Shown here in pieces: positions 24,751-33,978 of a DNA stretch of 64,000 nt. The DNA is from Yanghanlia sp047501535 (GTDB taxonomy: Bacteria; Pseudomonadota; Gammaproteobacteria; Burkholderiales; Burkholderiaceae_B). Location of the stretch: contig NZ_JAZDRJ010000002.1 of NCBI RefSeq assembly GCF_047501535.1, positions 248,001 through 312,000 on the forward strand, written 5' to 3'. The number at the start of each line of letters is the position of its first letter. Position 1 is the first letter of the stretch. Made by a program: the position numbers and the translations under genes. The notes beneath the pieces are model-generated. The model did no database searches. It was not told the DNA's origin and saw nothing but the letters and a program-made list of their open reading frames with translations.

Positions 24751-25941
24751 TTACATCTTGCACAGAGGGGAGGGGGGCGGGGTAATGGAAGCGGGATAAG
24801 CCGTTTCAATCACAGGACGCAGCTTGCCGTCATCCATCTTCACACGGGCCATGTAATTGGGAATCAGCATCTGATTGTCTTCGGGACGAATCTTAACTGT
24901 TCCATACAGGCTTTCCACTTCAGCACCGCGCAATGCCTCCATAACAGCACCTGGCTCCACACTGCCTGCCTTTGTCACGCCCTGGAACAGCACCATGGCG
25001 CCGTTGTAGGCCTGCCCTTCGGTATCTGTGGGGTAACGACCGTGCTTGGCCTTGAACGCCTCTACAAACGCCTTGGTTTGTGCGGTTTCGATGTCAGGTG
25101 TGAAACCCACGTTGCCAGGCACGTTAGTCAAGGCATCACCCGTTGCATCGACCACAAAATTGGAAAGCAAAGCATGGCCAATCAAAGGGGTGGCAGGAAT
25201 CAAGTTAAAGTCAGCGGCTTGCTTAACAAACGTGATAGCGCCCGATACATCGGCAAACCAGATTGCATCCACATCCGCTGCACGCAGCTGCTGGATATAG
25301 GGTGCGTAATCTTTGGTGCCCAGCGGCGCGAACAACTTGAGCGAAACTTTCTTGCCCTTGCCGGTGACGATTTTCTCGAACAGCTCAGCCGAGTCATGGC
25401 CCCAAACGTAATCGGCAGCCAGAATTGCAAAATTGTTGCCCTCGTCGATGTAATCCTGCAGCCAGGTTTCTATCATGGCCATATCCATGGCGTCTGAATG
25501 GTTGGTGCGAATGAAACGCGGGCTGCACGCATCGGTAGTCAGGCGGTCGGCCTTGCTGATGGTGCCGATGAAAGCGGCATCCCAGCGCGTCAGATTCTGG
25601 CTGATGGCAAGCGAAATGCCGGATGTGATCGGGCCAATAATGAATTTATTGCCTTCGCGCACCAGCCTTTCCGCCTCTCTGCGGCCCGCATCGGGTGTGC
25701 TTTCGTCATCGCCTTCTGCCACGATGATCTTGCGCCCGTCCACCCCGCCTTTGGCGTTAGCCTCTTCCACAGCGAAGCGTATACCACTTAAAACGTCGGC
25801 GCCCATGGTGGCGAATGGGCCGGATTTAGAAGAAATCAGAGCAAGGCGCAGCGGTTCTTTTTCTTGAGCCGTTGCGGGCATGGTGAAACTCGTAAGCATT
25901 GCCGCACTGAGTAAGAGCGGCGTCAGGGCCTTGAACTTCAT
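24751..25941 (-). CDS. Periplasmic substrate-binding protein of ABC importer 2 (LivK-type)
   Basis: 396 residues. A signal peptide (MKFKALTPLLLSAAMLTSFTMPATA) precedes LRLALISSKSGPFATMGADVLSGIRFAVEEAN, a Peripla_BP_6 start of the type used for aromatic or alicyclic acid uptake. The C-terminus ends in a short proline-rich tail. It is the last gene of the ten-gene minus-strand run beginning at badH. The context predicts capture of cyclohexanecarboxylate or a related carboxylate; this ligand is inferred, not seen. Confidence 0.85.
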   Translation of the reverse strand: MKFKALTPLLLSAAMLTSFTMPATAQEKEPLRLALISSKSGPFATMGADVLSGIRFAVEEANAKGGVDGRKIIVAEGDDESTPDAGRREAERLVREGNKFIIGPITSGISLAISQNLTRWDAAFIGTISKADRLTTDACSPRFIRTNHSDAMDMAMIETWLQDYIDEGNNFAILAADYVWGHDSAELFEKIVTGKGKKVSLKLFAPLGTKDYAPYIQQLRAADVDAIWFADVSGAITFVKQAADFNLIPATPLIGHALLSNFVVDATGDALTNVPGNVGFTPDIETAQTKAFVEAFKAKHGRYPTDTEGQAYNGAMVLFQGVTKAGSVEPGAVMEALRGAEVESLYGTVKIRPEDNQMLIPNYMARVKMDDGKLRPVIETAYPASITPPPSPLCKM

Positions 25942-25991
25942 TGAAAACCTCCTCAGGTGTATTAGGCCCCGGATTTATTCCGGGTGCCGGG

Positions 25992-26696
25992 TCAGATAAC
26001 TACGTGGGACTGCAAATCTTCAAGGCTCTGCGGCGTATTAGACACTTCGCCTTGATTGACGACCGTGCCTTTGGCCATGGCCAGGTATCGATGTGCAACG
26101 CGTACTACCAAGTTCATGTTCTGCTCGATAAGCAGCAGGGCCGTGCCTTGCTCGGCAACATGATTAAAAATATCGGCCAGTTGGTCGACGATGACGGGAG
26201 CCAGGCCTTCAGTCGGCTCGTCAAGCAAGAGCAGCTCAGGGTTGGCCATCAGCGCACGCCCCACCGCCAGCATCTGCTGCTGCCCTCCAGACAACGCCGT
26301 ACCGGGGGTATGCGCACGCTCTTGAAGGATGGGGAATAATTTATAGATTTCCGGCACTGTCCACGGGCCTTTGCGCCCGACCGCACCGCCAAGCAGTAAA
26401 TTTTCCTCGACAGTCAGGTTAGCCACAATACGTCGCCCCTGGGGCACAACGGCAATCCCATGCTGGGCGGCATGGTAGGGCCGCGGGCGGGCCAGACGAT
26501 CCGTTCCAAGCCATAATTCGCCGCCCTTCATTTGCGCGATACCCAGAACAGTGTTGACAACGGTTGTCTTGCCCACCCCGTTACGACCGATCAGCGCCAC
26601 CCGCTCACCGGCATCCACTTGCAGGCTGAGATCGTGAAGAATATGCGCAGAACCGTAATACGCATGAACGTTTTGCAGAGAAAGTAATGAGCTCAT
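25992..26696 (-). CDS. LivF-type ABC transporter ATP-binding protein (importer 2)
   Basis: 234 residues. Walker A is GRNGVGKT, the signature LSGGQQQM, Walker B LLLLDEPTEGLAP, and the LivF text HGIAVVPQGRRIVANLTVEENL is present. The ATG at 26696 overlaps the preceding gene's stop by four bases (ATGA); the longer in-frame ORF is artefactual. It powers uptake together with the LivG-type subunit. Confidence 0.9.
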   Translation of the reverse strand: MSSLLSLQNVHAYYGSAHILHDLSLQVDAGERVALIGRNGVGKTTVVNTVLGIAQMKGGELWLGTDRLARPRPYHAAQHGIAVVPQGRRIVANLTVEENLLLGGAVGRKGPWTVPEIYKLFPILQERAHTPGTALSGGQQQMLAVGRALMANPELLLLDEPTEGLAPVIVDQLADIFNHVAEQGTALLLIEQNMNLVVRVAHRYLAMAKGTVVNQGEVSNTPQSLEDLQSHVVI

Positions 26697-27412
26697 GCCG
26701 CGCTCCCGAGATAAGCGGTTCTCACCCGGGGGTCGGCTCGAACCTCTGCCGGCAAACCATTGGCAATGACCCGGCCCAGCTCGAACACCACGACGGAGTT
26801 GCAAATCCCAAAGACCACATCCATATCGTGTTCGACCAGCAGCACTGACACCTCCCACATGGAGGTCAGCGCCTGCAGGTGCTGCGCAAGGTCGTGCGAT
26901 TCCTTGGCGGAGAGACCGGCCATGGGCTCATCGAGCAACAGCACCTTGGGGCGACCGGTGAGCGCCAGCGCGAGATCCAGCCGGCGCTGTTCGCCATACC
27001 CCAGCTCCCCGGCTAGTACATCGTCAAGCTCGTCCAGATTCAGTTCCTGCATGATGGCGTCGGCGTCGGCCCTCCAGTCCTCCACCCCCATCTTCCAGGA
27101 AGCCAGCTCGATCTGGCGCCTGACTGTCATGCCTTCAAAAATACTGGTGCGCTGGAAGCTGCGTGAAAGGCCGCGTTTGCGGCGCTCGACGACATCAAGC
27201 GAGGTAATGTCTGCGCCATCGAGGATGATCTGGCCGCGCGCAATCGCGCTGCGGCCGGTGATGGCGTCGATCACCGTCGATTTACCGGCGCCATTGGGGC
27301 CGATAAGCCCGCAGATGCTGCCACGGTGCAATTCCAGATCAACACCGTTAAGCGCCCTGACGCCGCCATAGTAGAGCGCAACATCCTGCGCCTGAAGAAC
27401 AGGGGAACTCAT
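26693..27412 (-). CDS. LivG-type ABC transporter ATP-binding protein (importer 2)
   Basis: 239 residues. Walker A is GPNGAGKS, the LivG-type signature ELGYGEQRRLDLALAL, Walker B VLLLDEPMAGLS, and the switch His is in LLVEHDMDVVFGIC. It overlaps both neighbours by four bases (ATGA), so the importer subunits are translationally coupled. Confidence 0.9.
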   Translation of the reverse strand: MSSPVLQAQDVALYYGGVRALNGVDLELHRGSICGLIGPNGAGKSTVIDAITGRSAIARGQIILDGADITSLDVVERRKRGLSRSFQRTSIFEGMTVRRQIELASWKMGVEDWRADADAIMQELNLDELDDVLAGELGYGEQRRLDLALALTGRPKVLLLDEPMAGLSAKESHDLAQHLQALTSMWEVSVLLVEHDMDVVFGICNSVVVFELGRVIANGLPAEVRADPRVRTAYLGSAA

Positions 27413-28407
27413 GCTGCCTTCCTTTTCAACTGTGCTTGCGCGGTCTGCGCATCCTTGGCTTTCCGCTTTTTCTTGAAATAACCCGCCACCGCGCCGGTAA
27501 TGCCGTGGGGCGAATACACAATGACCGCAATCAGGGCGGCGCCGAACAAGGCCATGGAATAGGTGGCGTAATCACCCAGGATGTCGCGCACCATGAAGTA
27601 CACGATTGCTCCCACAATAGGCCCCAGCAGGGTTTGAAAGCCCCCAACAATGACCATCAACAGGGTGATGGCGGAGACGCTCCAGTGCAGACTTTCCGGC
27701 GAAACAAAACCCGAACTGAGATTGGAAAGCAGCCCTGCGATGGCGGACACCACCGCCGATATCGCATAGACCAGCGCTTTGGGCGCCGTGGTGCGCATAC
27801 CGATGAATCGCGCCCTTTCCTCGTTATCGCGTATCGCTTCCGTTACCGCCCCAAAGCGGGTCTTGAGCAACAGCTGCAGCAGCAAAGCCACCACCACCAT
27901 GACAACCCAGGCGACCATAAACATCACCTCGGGCTTGTACAGCACGCTGTCAGGCACGCCATACAGCGTTCGCGGCCACGCCACGCCCATGCCGTCGGAT
28001 CCGCCAGTCATACCGCGGGTGCGCGTTGCCAGCAGATAGAACATCTGACCAATGGCCAGTGTCAGCATGCCAAATGCAATGCCCGGTACACGCACGATGA
28101 CCAGTCCCACGACGAAGGCAGCCAAGCCGATTCCCAACAAAATGACCGGAATGGCCCATTCGGCCGGTAACCAGCCCATACCCAGAACAACGCCCATGGC
28201 ATAAGCGGCGCCGCCGAAGAACAAGGCATGGCCAAAACTCACCAGGCCATTTTGCTTAAGCAAAAAGCCCACCCCCAGAGCGAATACTGCGTGGATCACC
28301 GCCTGCGTGAACGTGCCAAGCAACGCTGAGGAAGTTGTCAAAGTCATGATCAGCCAGCCAGCGACCAGGGCGATCAGAGTATTCAATAGAGAACGCATGT
28401 GTTTCAT
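27409..28407 (-). CDS. LivM-type ABC transporter permease (importer 2)
   Basis: 332 residues, about nine membrane segments, with the LivM text KQNGLVSFGHALFFGGAAYAMG and TRFGAVTEAIRDNEERARFIG. The tail is unusually lysine/alanine rich (KKKRKAKDAQTAQAQLKRKAA). I used ATG 28407; a GTG at 28419 and an ATG at 28398 are alternatives because no ribosome site is decisive. Confidence 0.88.
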   Translation of the reverse strand: MKHMRSLLNTLIALVAGWLIMTLTTSSALLGTFTQAVIHAVFALGVGFLLKQNGLVSFGHALFFGGAAYAMGVVLGMGWLPAEWAIPVILLGIGLAAFVVGLVIVRVPGIAFGMLTLAIGQMFYLLATRTRGMTGGSDGMGVAWPRTLYGVPDSVLYKPEVMFMVAWVVMVVVALLLQLLLKTRFGAVTEAIRDNEERARFIGMRTTAPKALVYAISAVVSAIAGLLSNLSSGFVSPESLHWSVSAITLLMVIVGGFQTLLGPIVGAIVYFMVRDILGDYATYSMALFGAALIAVIVYSPHGITGAVAGYFKKKRKAKDAQTAQAQLKRKAA

Positions 28408-28425
28408 AGAATCTGCCACCCAGGT

Positions 28426-29277
28426 TTATGTGCGGCTGCCCAAAAGCCCGGTCGGCTTCCAGATCAAAACGGCAATCATGAATATGAAGGGCAGAAGCAC
28501 TGAAACCTGCGGAAGGTAAACGGCCCCCACAGCATGCATCAGCCCCAGCAACAACGCAGCGATAAAAGCCCCCGCCAGCGACCCCAACCCGCCGATCACA
28601 ACCACCACAAAGGAATCAATCAGCACATCGGAACTCATGTGCGGCGACAACGATAAAAACGGCCCTGCCACGACACCGGCCAGGCCGGCCAGCGCACAGC
28701 CCAACCCGACAATGAGTGCGCTCAGGCGGTCGGAATTCACGCCCTGCATGGAAGTCGTGAGCGGGTCGGTACTGGCGGCACGCACGAACAAACCAATTCG
28801 TGAATAGCGCAGCCACAAGGTCAGCCCCAGCGCCACGGCCAGGCCAAGCACCAAAACGGCCAGCCGGTAAGCCGGCAGGTCGCTGCCAAACATGGGTATG
28901 CTGAAACGCAGAAGTTCGGGCGTGAAGAGGGAATAGTTACCCTTACCCCAAATAAAGACGACCAAGTCTTCGAGAATGAGCAGCAGGCCGAACGTGACCA
29001 GCATGACATTAAGGGGCTCGCGGTCTTGCAAAAGCCGGAATCCATAGCGGTCCAGCAATACGCCCACAAGCATCATGACGGCGGGTGCAATTAACAGCGC
29101 CAGCCAGAAATTGCTGTAGATCGCGATGGTATAGCCAATGTAGGCACCCAACATATAGAGTGCACCGTGGGCAAAATTGACCACACGCCGCAAACCATAA
29201 ATAAGCGCCAGCCCCGAGCTCATGATAATGAGCAAGGCGCCATAAACCAAACCGTTCATAAGACTGACGGCAAGCAT
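28426..29277 (-). CDS. LivH-type ABC transporter permease (importer 2)
   Basis: 283 residues. The LivH signature MNGLVYGALLIIMSSGLALIYGLRRVVNFAHGALYMLGAYIGY is present and the protein ends FIMAVLIWKPTGLLGSRT. The ATG at 29277 has a GGAGAC ribosome site. It follows badK after a 126-base gap that holds a strong hairpin. It begins the importer block livH-livM-livG-livF-binding protein, which is transcribed with the catabolic genes. Confidence 0.9.
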   Translation of the reverse strand: MLAVSLMNGLVYGALLIIMSSGLALIYGLRRVVNFAHGALYMLGAYIGYTIAIYSNFWLALLIAPAVMMLVGVLLDRYGFRLLQDREPLNVMLVTFGLLLILEDLVVFIWGKGNYSLFTPELLRFSIPMFGSDLPAYRLAVLVLGLAVALGLTLWLRYSRIGLFVRAASTDPLTTSMQGVNSDRLSALIVGLGCALAGLAGVVAGPFLSLSPHMSSDVLIDSFVVVVIGGLGSLAGAFIAALLLGLMHAVGAVYLPQVSVLLPFIFMIAVLIWKPTGLLGSRT

Positions 29278-29354
29278 GGTTGTCTCCGAATACTATGATT
29301 TTTGTAATTTCTGTCATCGCAGCGCTCTTGCGTTACGCAAGGCAGCTGCGTGTT

Positions 29355-29397
29355 GAGCAGGTATTGCCATCCATGGCAGTGACAGCAATACCTGCTC
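29355..29397. other. 13-bp perfect stem-loop between badK and the importer genes
   Basis: GAGCAGGTATTGC (29355-29367) and GCAATACCTGCTC (29385-29397) flank a 17-base loop. On the plus strand a TATTTTTT tract follows at once, so it resembles a terminator for antisense transcription. On the minus strand (the direction of the operon) there is no U-tract. There it may act as an mRNA-stability or processing element between badK and livH. Confidence 0.6.
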
Positions 29398-29403
29398 TAT
29401 TTT

Positions 29404-30195
29404 TTAGCAATGCTTGAAATCAGGTTCGCGTTTTTCAAGGAAGGCATGCATCCCTTCACGAGAGTCTTCACACGCAAAACGCTCGTATAAGGCGTGCCGC
29501 TCAAAAAGCAGCCCTTCGCTCAATGGAGCCTCGTAACTACGATTGACAGCGGTTTTTATTGCCATCAAAGCAGGAAGCGAGAACTCCGCAATCGTTGTTG
29601 CGAGCTTAAGACTTTGTTCAAGCAGCTCGTCATCCGGCACAACCCGCGACACCAGACCGTAAAGGTCTGCTTCCTGCGCCGTCAGCATACGCGCCGACAA
29701 ACACATGTCCATCGCCTTGGCCTTGCCTATGGCGCGGGGCAGCCGTTGGGTGCCCCCCGCTCCCGGCAATAACGCCAGTTTGACTTCGGGCAGTGCAAAG
29801 CGGGCCGACTCCGCCGCCACAATGATGTCACACGCCAATGCCAGCTCGCAGCCGCCTCCCATTGCATACCCTGCAACAGCCGCAATAACCGGCTTGCGCA
29901 CCTGGCGTATGGTTTCCCAATTGCGCGTGATGAAGTTACCGCAATAGACGTCGGCGAATGACCAATCGGCCATGACTGCGATATCCGCACCCGCCGCAAA
30001 CGCACGCTGTGAGCCCGTGATAACAATGACGCCTGTTTGGTCGTCCTGCTCAAACGTCATCAAGGCGGCGCCGAGTTGGTCCATCAGCGCATCATTGAGC
30101 GCATTCATCTGCTTGGGCCGATCAAGCGTGATCAACCCAACACGGCCGCGCTTTTCAGTGCGGATGAAAACTTCGCTATCGGTACTGCCCGTCAT
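29404..30195 (-). CDS. badK: Cyclohex-1-ene-1-carboxyl-CoA hydratase (BadK-like crotonase)
   Basis: 263 residues, enoyl-CoA hydratase fold. GLITLDRPKQMNALNDALM and the oxyanion texts FAAGADIAVM and AMGGGCELALACDIIVAA are seen, with the second catalytic region PEVKLALLPGAGGTQRL, so both catalytic Glu positions of hydratases look present. In the pathway it hydrates cyclohex-1-ene-1-carboxyl-CoA to 2-hydroxycyclohexanecarboxyl-CoA. Sequence alone would allow a general enoyl-CoA hydratase; the specific name rests on the aliAB and badHI neighbours. It overlaps aliA by four bases. Confidence 0.8.
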   Translation of the reverse strand: MTGSTDSEVFIRTEKRGRVGLITLDRPKQMNALNDALMDQLGAALMTFEQDDQTGVIVITGSQRAFAAGADIAVMADWSFADVYCGNFITRNWETIRQVRKPVIAAVAGYAMGGGCELALACDIIVAAESARFALPEVKLALLPGAGGTQRLPRAIGKAKAMDMCLSARMLTAQEADLYGLVSRVVPDDELLEQSLKLATTIAEFSLPALMAIKTAVNRSYEAPLSEGLLFERHALYERFACEDSREGMHAFLEKREPDFKHC

Positions 30196-31841
30196 GTGTT
30201 GGCCTCCTTGGGCTGCACCATTTCGCGCAACTTGAACTTCTGAATTTTGCCTGATGGCGTGGCCGGCATTTCATCCAGTATTTCAAGCCGTTCAGGCATG
30301 TATTGGATAGCTACCTTGTTCGATTTCAGCCAGGAAACCATTTCATCCATGTCGAATTCTTGGCCAGGCTTGAGCACAACCACGGCGCAGGCCCGCTCGC
30401 CCAAGCGCTCATCTGGATAGGCAACGATGGCTGCCAGTGCGATGGCCGGATGGCGATACAGCAGCGACTCAATTTCCACAACGGGGATGTTTTCCCCGCC
30501 GCGAATGATGACATCCTTGCTGCGGCCGGTGATGCGAACATAGCCTTGGTCGTCCAGCCGCGCCAGATCGCCCGTATCAAACCAATCGTCGGCATCAGTG
30601 CTGTTCCATTGCGGCCGCTTCAGATAGCCGACAAAGTTCGAGCATGCACGCAACAGCAGGCGCCCCGATTCGCCAACCGGCACAGGCTGGTCATTGTCAT
30701 CGACCACTCGCAGCTCCACACCCGGCAGGGGCAGACCATCGGTATTAAACGAACGCTCATCATCGTCTTCAGGGCGGGTTGTGGTAACCGCACCGTTTTC
30801 CGTCATGCCCCACGCGGAAATAATCTTAATGCCAAGGGCGCTACGCGCCTGCTCCACCAGCGGCCCCGGAATCGGTGCACCCGCGCACAGAAAAGTGCGC
30901 AGGGAGGGCAAGCTTTTACCGGACTCCACCACACCTCGGGTGAGGTCGGTGAGGAAGGGGGTAGAAGCCATGGTGAACGAGCATTTCTCGGCCAATATGG
31001 TTTCAATGGCCTTCTCAGGCTGCCAGATATCCATCAGCACGGCGCGCGCCTTAAGCATGATGGGCATCATCAGCCCGTACATAAAGCCCGTTTGGTGCGC
31101 CATGGGAGAGGCCATCAGCACGACATCGTCAGAATTGAGCTTAAGACGCTGTGCGTAGGGAATGATGTTGGACATCAGGCTGTTGGCGGTGTGCATCACC
31201 CCCTTGGGCTCGCCCGTTGTGCCCGAGGTGTAAATCAACTGGGTGATGTCATCAGGCCCGGCCGGGTTACGTTGCAGCAACTCGGCTGCATCGGGCTCGT
31301 TTTCCCATTCCGGCCCGCTTAGCAAGGCCTCGAAGCTATTGGGGCCTTCGCCATCGATAATGACGGCATGTTGCAACTCGGGCAAGGATGCTTGCAGGCT
31401 TTTGTACATGGTTTCGTAATCAAAACCACGGAACTGCCTGGGCGCGACAACAACCTTGGCCTCACCGTGCTTAAGCATGAAACCGAGTTCGCGCTCACGG
31501 AAAATGTGCATCAGCGGATTCATGACTGCCCCGATATAGGAGCAAGCCAGGTAAAGCAGGGTGAACTCCCACCAGTTTGGCAACTGACACGCCACCACAT
31601 CATTGCGCTTCACGCCAAGGCGCGACAACCCCACCGCAATGCGGCGGGCCATGGTGTCCATCTCCTTGTAGGTGAAGCGGGTGACCGCGCCACTTTCAAC
31701 GCGAATCGCAGTCAACGCAACGGTTTCCGGGCGCTCCTGAATACACTGGGCCAGGTCTTGCAAAATGGTGCGCTCATGCCAGAGCCCCTGCTCTATCATG
31801 CGGGGGCGGCGTGCGGGTAATAGAACTGCGTCAAACTCCAT
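30192..31841 (-). CDS. aliA: Cyclohexanecarboxylate-CoA ligase (AliA-like)
   Basis: 549 residues of the acyl-adenylate-forming family. The P-loop is LIYTSGTTGEPKGVMHT and the adenine-site text is SAWGMTENGAVTT. YVRITGRSKDVIIRGGENI and catalytic Lys531 in PATPSGKIQKFK follow. The N-terminus MEFDAVLLPARRPRMIEQGLWHERT is, as I remember it, characteristic of AliA. It activates the imported ring acid to its CoA ester using ATP, trapping it in the cytoplasm. It lies between aliB and badK, overlapping badK by four bases. Exact acyl specificity (cyclohexane versus cyclohexene carboxylate) is not decided. Confidence 0.83.
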   Translation of the reverse strand: MEFDAVLLPARRPRMIEQGLWHERTILQDLAQCIQERPETVALTAIRVESGAVTRFTYKEMDTMARRIAVGLSRLGVKRNDVVACQLPNWWEFTLLYLACSYIGAVMNPLMHIFRERELGFMLKHGEAKVVVAPRQFRGFDYETMYKSLQASLPELQHAVIIDGEGPNSFEALLSGPEWENEPDAAELLQRNPAGPDDITQLIYTSGTTGEPKGVMHTANSLMSNIIPYAQRLKLNSDDVVLMASPMAHQTGFMYGLMMPIMLKARAVLMDIWQPEKAIETILAEKCSFTMASTPFLTDLTRGVVESGKSLPSLRTFLCAGAPIPGPLVEQARSALGIKIISAWGMTENGAVTTTRPEDDDERSFNTDGLPLPGVELRVVDDNDQPVPVGESGRLLLRACSNFVGYLKRPQWNSTDADDWFDTGDLARLDDQGYVRITGRSKDVIIRGGENIPVVEIESLLYRHPAIALAAIVAYPDERLGERACAVVVLKPGQEFDMDEMVSWLKSNKVAIQYMPERLEILDEMPATPSGKIQKFKLREMVQPKEANT

Positions 31842-31907
31842 TTCTGTCTCCTGATTTATTCATGCTTTTTCTGTATTTGCTTCTGAGTAGTGCCGCTTTG
31901 CGCTGTT

Positions 31908-33065
31908 TCAGGCCGGCACGTTACGGCGGCCTGCCCGCGCCCGAGCAATAATCGTATTCATGATCTGCGCTGTACCGTCTCCAATCTGGAACCCCAGGAT
32001 ATCGCGTAAGCGCTGCTCCATCACACCACGGTCGTAGCCCCCATGCCCGAAGCACAGCAGGCATTGGTGCACCACGTCGTAGGCCAATTTCGGCCCCCAC
32101 CATTTGGCCATACCGGCTTCAGCAGTATGAGGCAAGCCTTGGTCTTTCAACCACAAGCCTTGCAAACACAGCAGGCGCGCGCCTTCCACCTCGGTATCAA
32201 AACGTGCCAGCGGGTGGGTAAGCCCCTGGAAGGCTGACAAAGGCTGGCCGAAAGCGCGGCGTTCGGTAAGGTATTCCCAGGTTTCTGTCAAGGCCGCCCT
32301 GGCAACCGCCAGACACTGCAGGCCGATCAGGGAGCGGGAAAAGTCAAAACCCTGCATCACCTGAACAAAGCCTTTGTTTTCCTCGCCCAGGCGATAGCGC
32401 TTGGGAATGCGAACGTTCTCGAAAAAGATGGAACCACGGCCAATGGCTCGCTGGCCGTGACAATCGAAACGGTTGCGGCTAATACCGGGGACATCCATCG
32501 GCACCAGCAGAGCCGTTACGCCGTGCGCACCCGAGTCGCTGGCGCCCGTGCGACCGAACACGACAGCGATATCAGCTTGGTCGGCGGCGGAAATGGAGGT
32601 TTTCTCGCCGTTAATGATGTAATCATCACCATCCGACTCAACCCGCAGCTGCAGGTTCGCCGCATCGGAACCACCGCGAGGCTCGGTCAGGGCAATCGCG
32701 CAGATGGCTTCGCCTTGCACCAGCTTTTTGAGCCAAGGATCCACAACAGCGCGGTCTCCATGGCTGGAAAGAATCTGGCCATTGAGCGACGCTAATAGAT
32801 TCAAGTAAGAAAAACTCAGGTCGGCCTGGGCGATTTGTTCGTGAATCACACCGGCAGCCAGGCTGCCCATACCCAGCCCGCCAACGCTTTCAGGCAACTC
32901 GGGGCATATAAAGCCCAGTTGCGCCATTTCACGCAGCAGGCCGCGGTCCAGATCGCGGCTGACATCGCGTTCAAGGTAGCCGGGTTTGACACGCTCATCG
33001 GCGAAGCGGCGGGCAGCCTCGACCAAAGCTTGGAGGTCTTCGTCGATGTACGGGTTAGGGGTCAT
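31908..33065 (-). CDS. aliB: Cyclohexanecarboxyl-CoA dehydrogenase (AliB-like)
   Basis: 385 residues, acyl-CoA dehydrogenase family. FAD and substrate texts ICAIALTEPRGGSDAANLQ and ISAADQADIAVVFGRTG are visible. It introduces the ring double bond (cyclohex-1-ene-1-carboxyl-CoA), passing electrons to ETF. Where most acyl-CoA dehydrogenases have the catalytic Glu in EGT, this one reads QIGDGTAQIM, with Asp363 in that position. That may reflect a ring-type substrate or a displaced base. It lies between badI and aliA. Confidence 0.82.
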   Translation of the reverse strand: MTPNPYIDEDLQALVEAARRFADERVKPGYLERDVSRDLDRGLLREMAQLGFICPELPESVGGLGMGSLAAGVIHEQIAQADLSFSYLNLLASLNGQILSSHGDRAVVDPWLKKLVQGEAICAIALTEPRGGSDAANLQLRVESDGDDYIINGEKTSISAADQADIAVVFGRTGASDSGAHGVTALLVPMDVPGISRNRFDCHGQRAIGRGSIFFENVRIPKRYRLGEENKGFVQVMQGFDFSRSLIGLQCLAVARAALTETWEYLTERRAFGQPLSAFQGLTHPLARFDTEVEGARLLCLQGLWLKDQGLPHTAEAGMAKWWGPKLAYDVVHQCLLCFGHGGYDRGVMEQRLRDILGFQIGDGTAQIMNTIIARARAGRRNVPA

Positions 33066-33125
33066 GCTTGGTCTCCAACAACTTGTATTGACTGCCGTTT
33101 TCTAAGCAGCGGACTCGAACGCCCG

Positions 33126-33149
33126 GGCCACCGGGTGGCCCCGGTGGCC
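33126..33149. other. GC-rich stem-loop between badI and aliB
   Basis: GGCCACCGG (33126-33134), loop GTGGCC, and CCGGTGGCC (33141-33149) form a perfect 9-bp stem, just after the badI stop on the minus strand and without a U-tract. It is probably an intercistronic mRNA element. Confidence 0.5.
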
Positions 33150-33161
33150 GTCGGGAGTGTT

Positions 33162-33944
33162 TTATTTAGCGTATTTACGGAATTCCGGCTTACGTTTTTC
33201 CATCAGTGCACTCACACCTTCACGCGACTCATCGGTGTCGTAATACAGCTTGAGCGCATACATGCCCATGCCTGCGATGCCGCTTTGATGTGCGGTATCC
33301 ATATTGAAGCTGCGCTTGGCAATGGCGATTGCAGTGGGGCTGCGCTCGCAGATCGTCTCAGCCCATTCCTGCACCGTGGCATCCAGTTCATCGTGCGGGA
33401 CGCAGATGTTTGCCAGGCCCATGGCCACGGCTTCTTCGCCGGAATAACGCTTGTTGAGATACCAGATTTCGCGGGCTTTCTTTTCGCCTACGACGCGGGC
33501 CAGAAATGCCGTGCCGTAACCTGGGTCAACCGACCCCATCTTGGGCCCGACCTGACCAAAGATCGCCTTGTCGGAACAAATCGTCAGGTCGCAAATAGTG
33601 CACAGCACATTGCCGCCGCCAATGGCATACCCCTGCACGCGTGCAATAACCGGTTTGGGTACATCGCGGATCGCCGTATGCAGCTCTTCCATGGGCAAGC
33701 CAATCGTGCCACGGCCGTCGTAGTTGCCATCGTGGGCGGATTGGTCACCGCCGGTGCAAAACGCACGGTCTCCCGCCCCCGCCAGGACAATACACCCTAC
33801 TTCGCGATCATACCCCGCCTTGTTCAAAGCCTTGATGAGCTCATCGCAGGTCGTGCCACGGAAAGCATTCATCTTTTCAGGGCGGTTGATGGTGATCCAC
33901 GCCACGCCGTTGCGTACTTCGTAAAGAATGTCTTCGAATTTCAT
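33162..33944 (-). CDS. badI: 2-ketocyclohexanecarboxyl-CoA hydrolase (BadI, ring-opening)
   Basis: 260 residues, crotonase fold of the MenB-like branch. The sequences MKFEDILYEVRNGVAWITIN, NAFRGTTCDELIKAL, FCTGGDQSAHDGNYDGRG and FGQVGPKMGSVDPGYGTAFLARVVG closely resemble BadI of Rhodopseudomonas palustris as I remember it. It hydrolytically opens the ring of 2-ketocyclohexanecarboxyl-CoA to pimeloyl-CoA. Being the most specific enzyme here, it is the strongest evidence for the pathway. A menaquinone MenB role is unlikely, because no men genes are near and the alicyclic set is complete. Confidence 0.88.
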   Translation of the reverse strand: MKFEDILYEVRNGVAWITINRPEKMNAFRGTTCDELIKALNKAGYDREVGCIVLAGAGDRAFCTGGDQSAHDGNYDGRGTIGLPMEELHTAIRDVPKPVIARVQGYAIGGGNVLCTICDLTICSDKAIFGQVGPKMGSVDPGYGTAFLARVVGEKKAREIWYLNKRYSGEEAVAMGLANICVPHDELDATVQEWAETICERSPTAIAIAKRSFNMDTAHQSGIAGMGMYALKLYYDTDESREGVSALMEKRKPEFRKYAK

Positions 33945-33978
33945 GATAAGTGTTCTGATATAGAGAAAAAGACGCGCC

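Noticed and set aside
29355..29400. Operon terminator after badK
   Set aside because: The T-run is on the plus strand; in the direction of badK transcription no U-tract follows the hairpin.
33162..33944. Naphthoate synthase MenB instead of BadI
   Set aside because: No menaquinone genes are near, and the stretch matches BadI text and lies among badH, aliA, aliB and badK.
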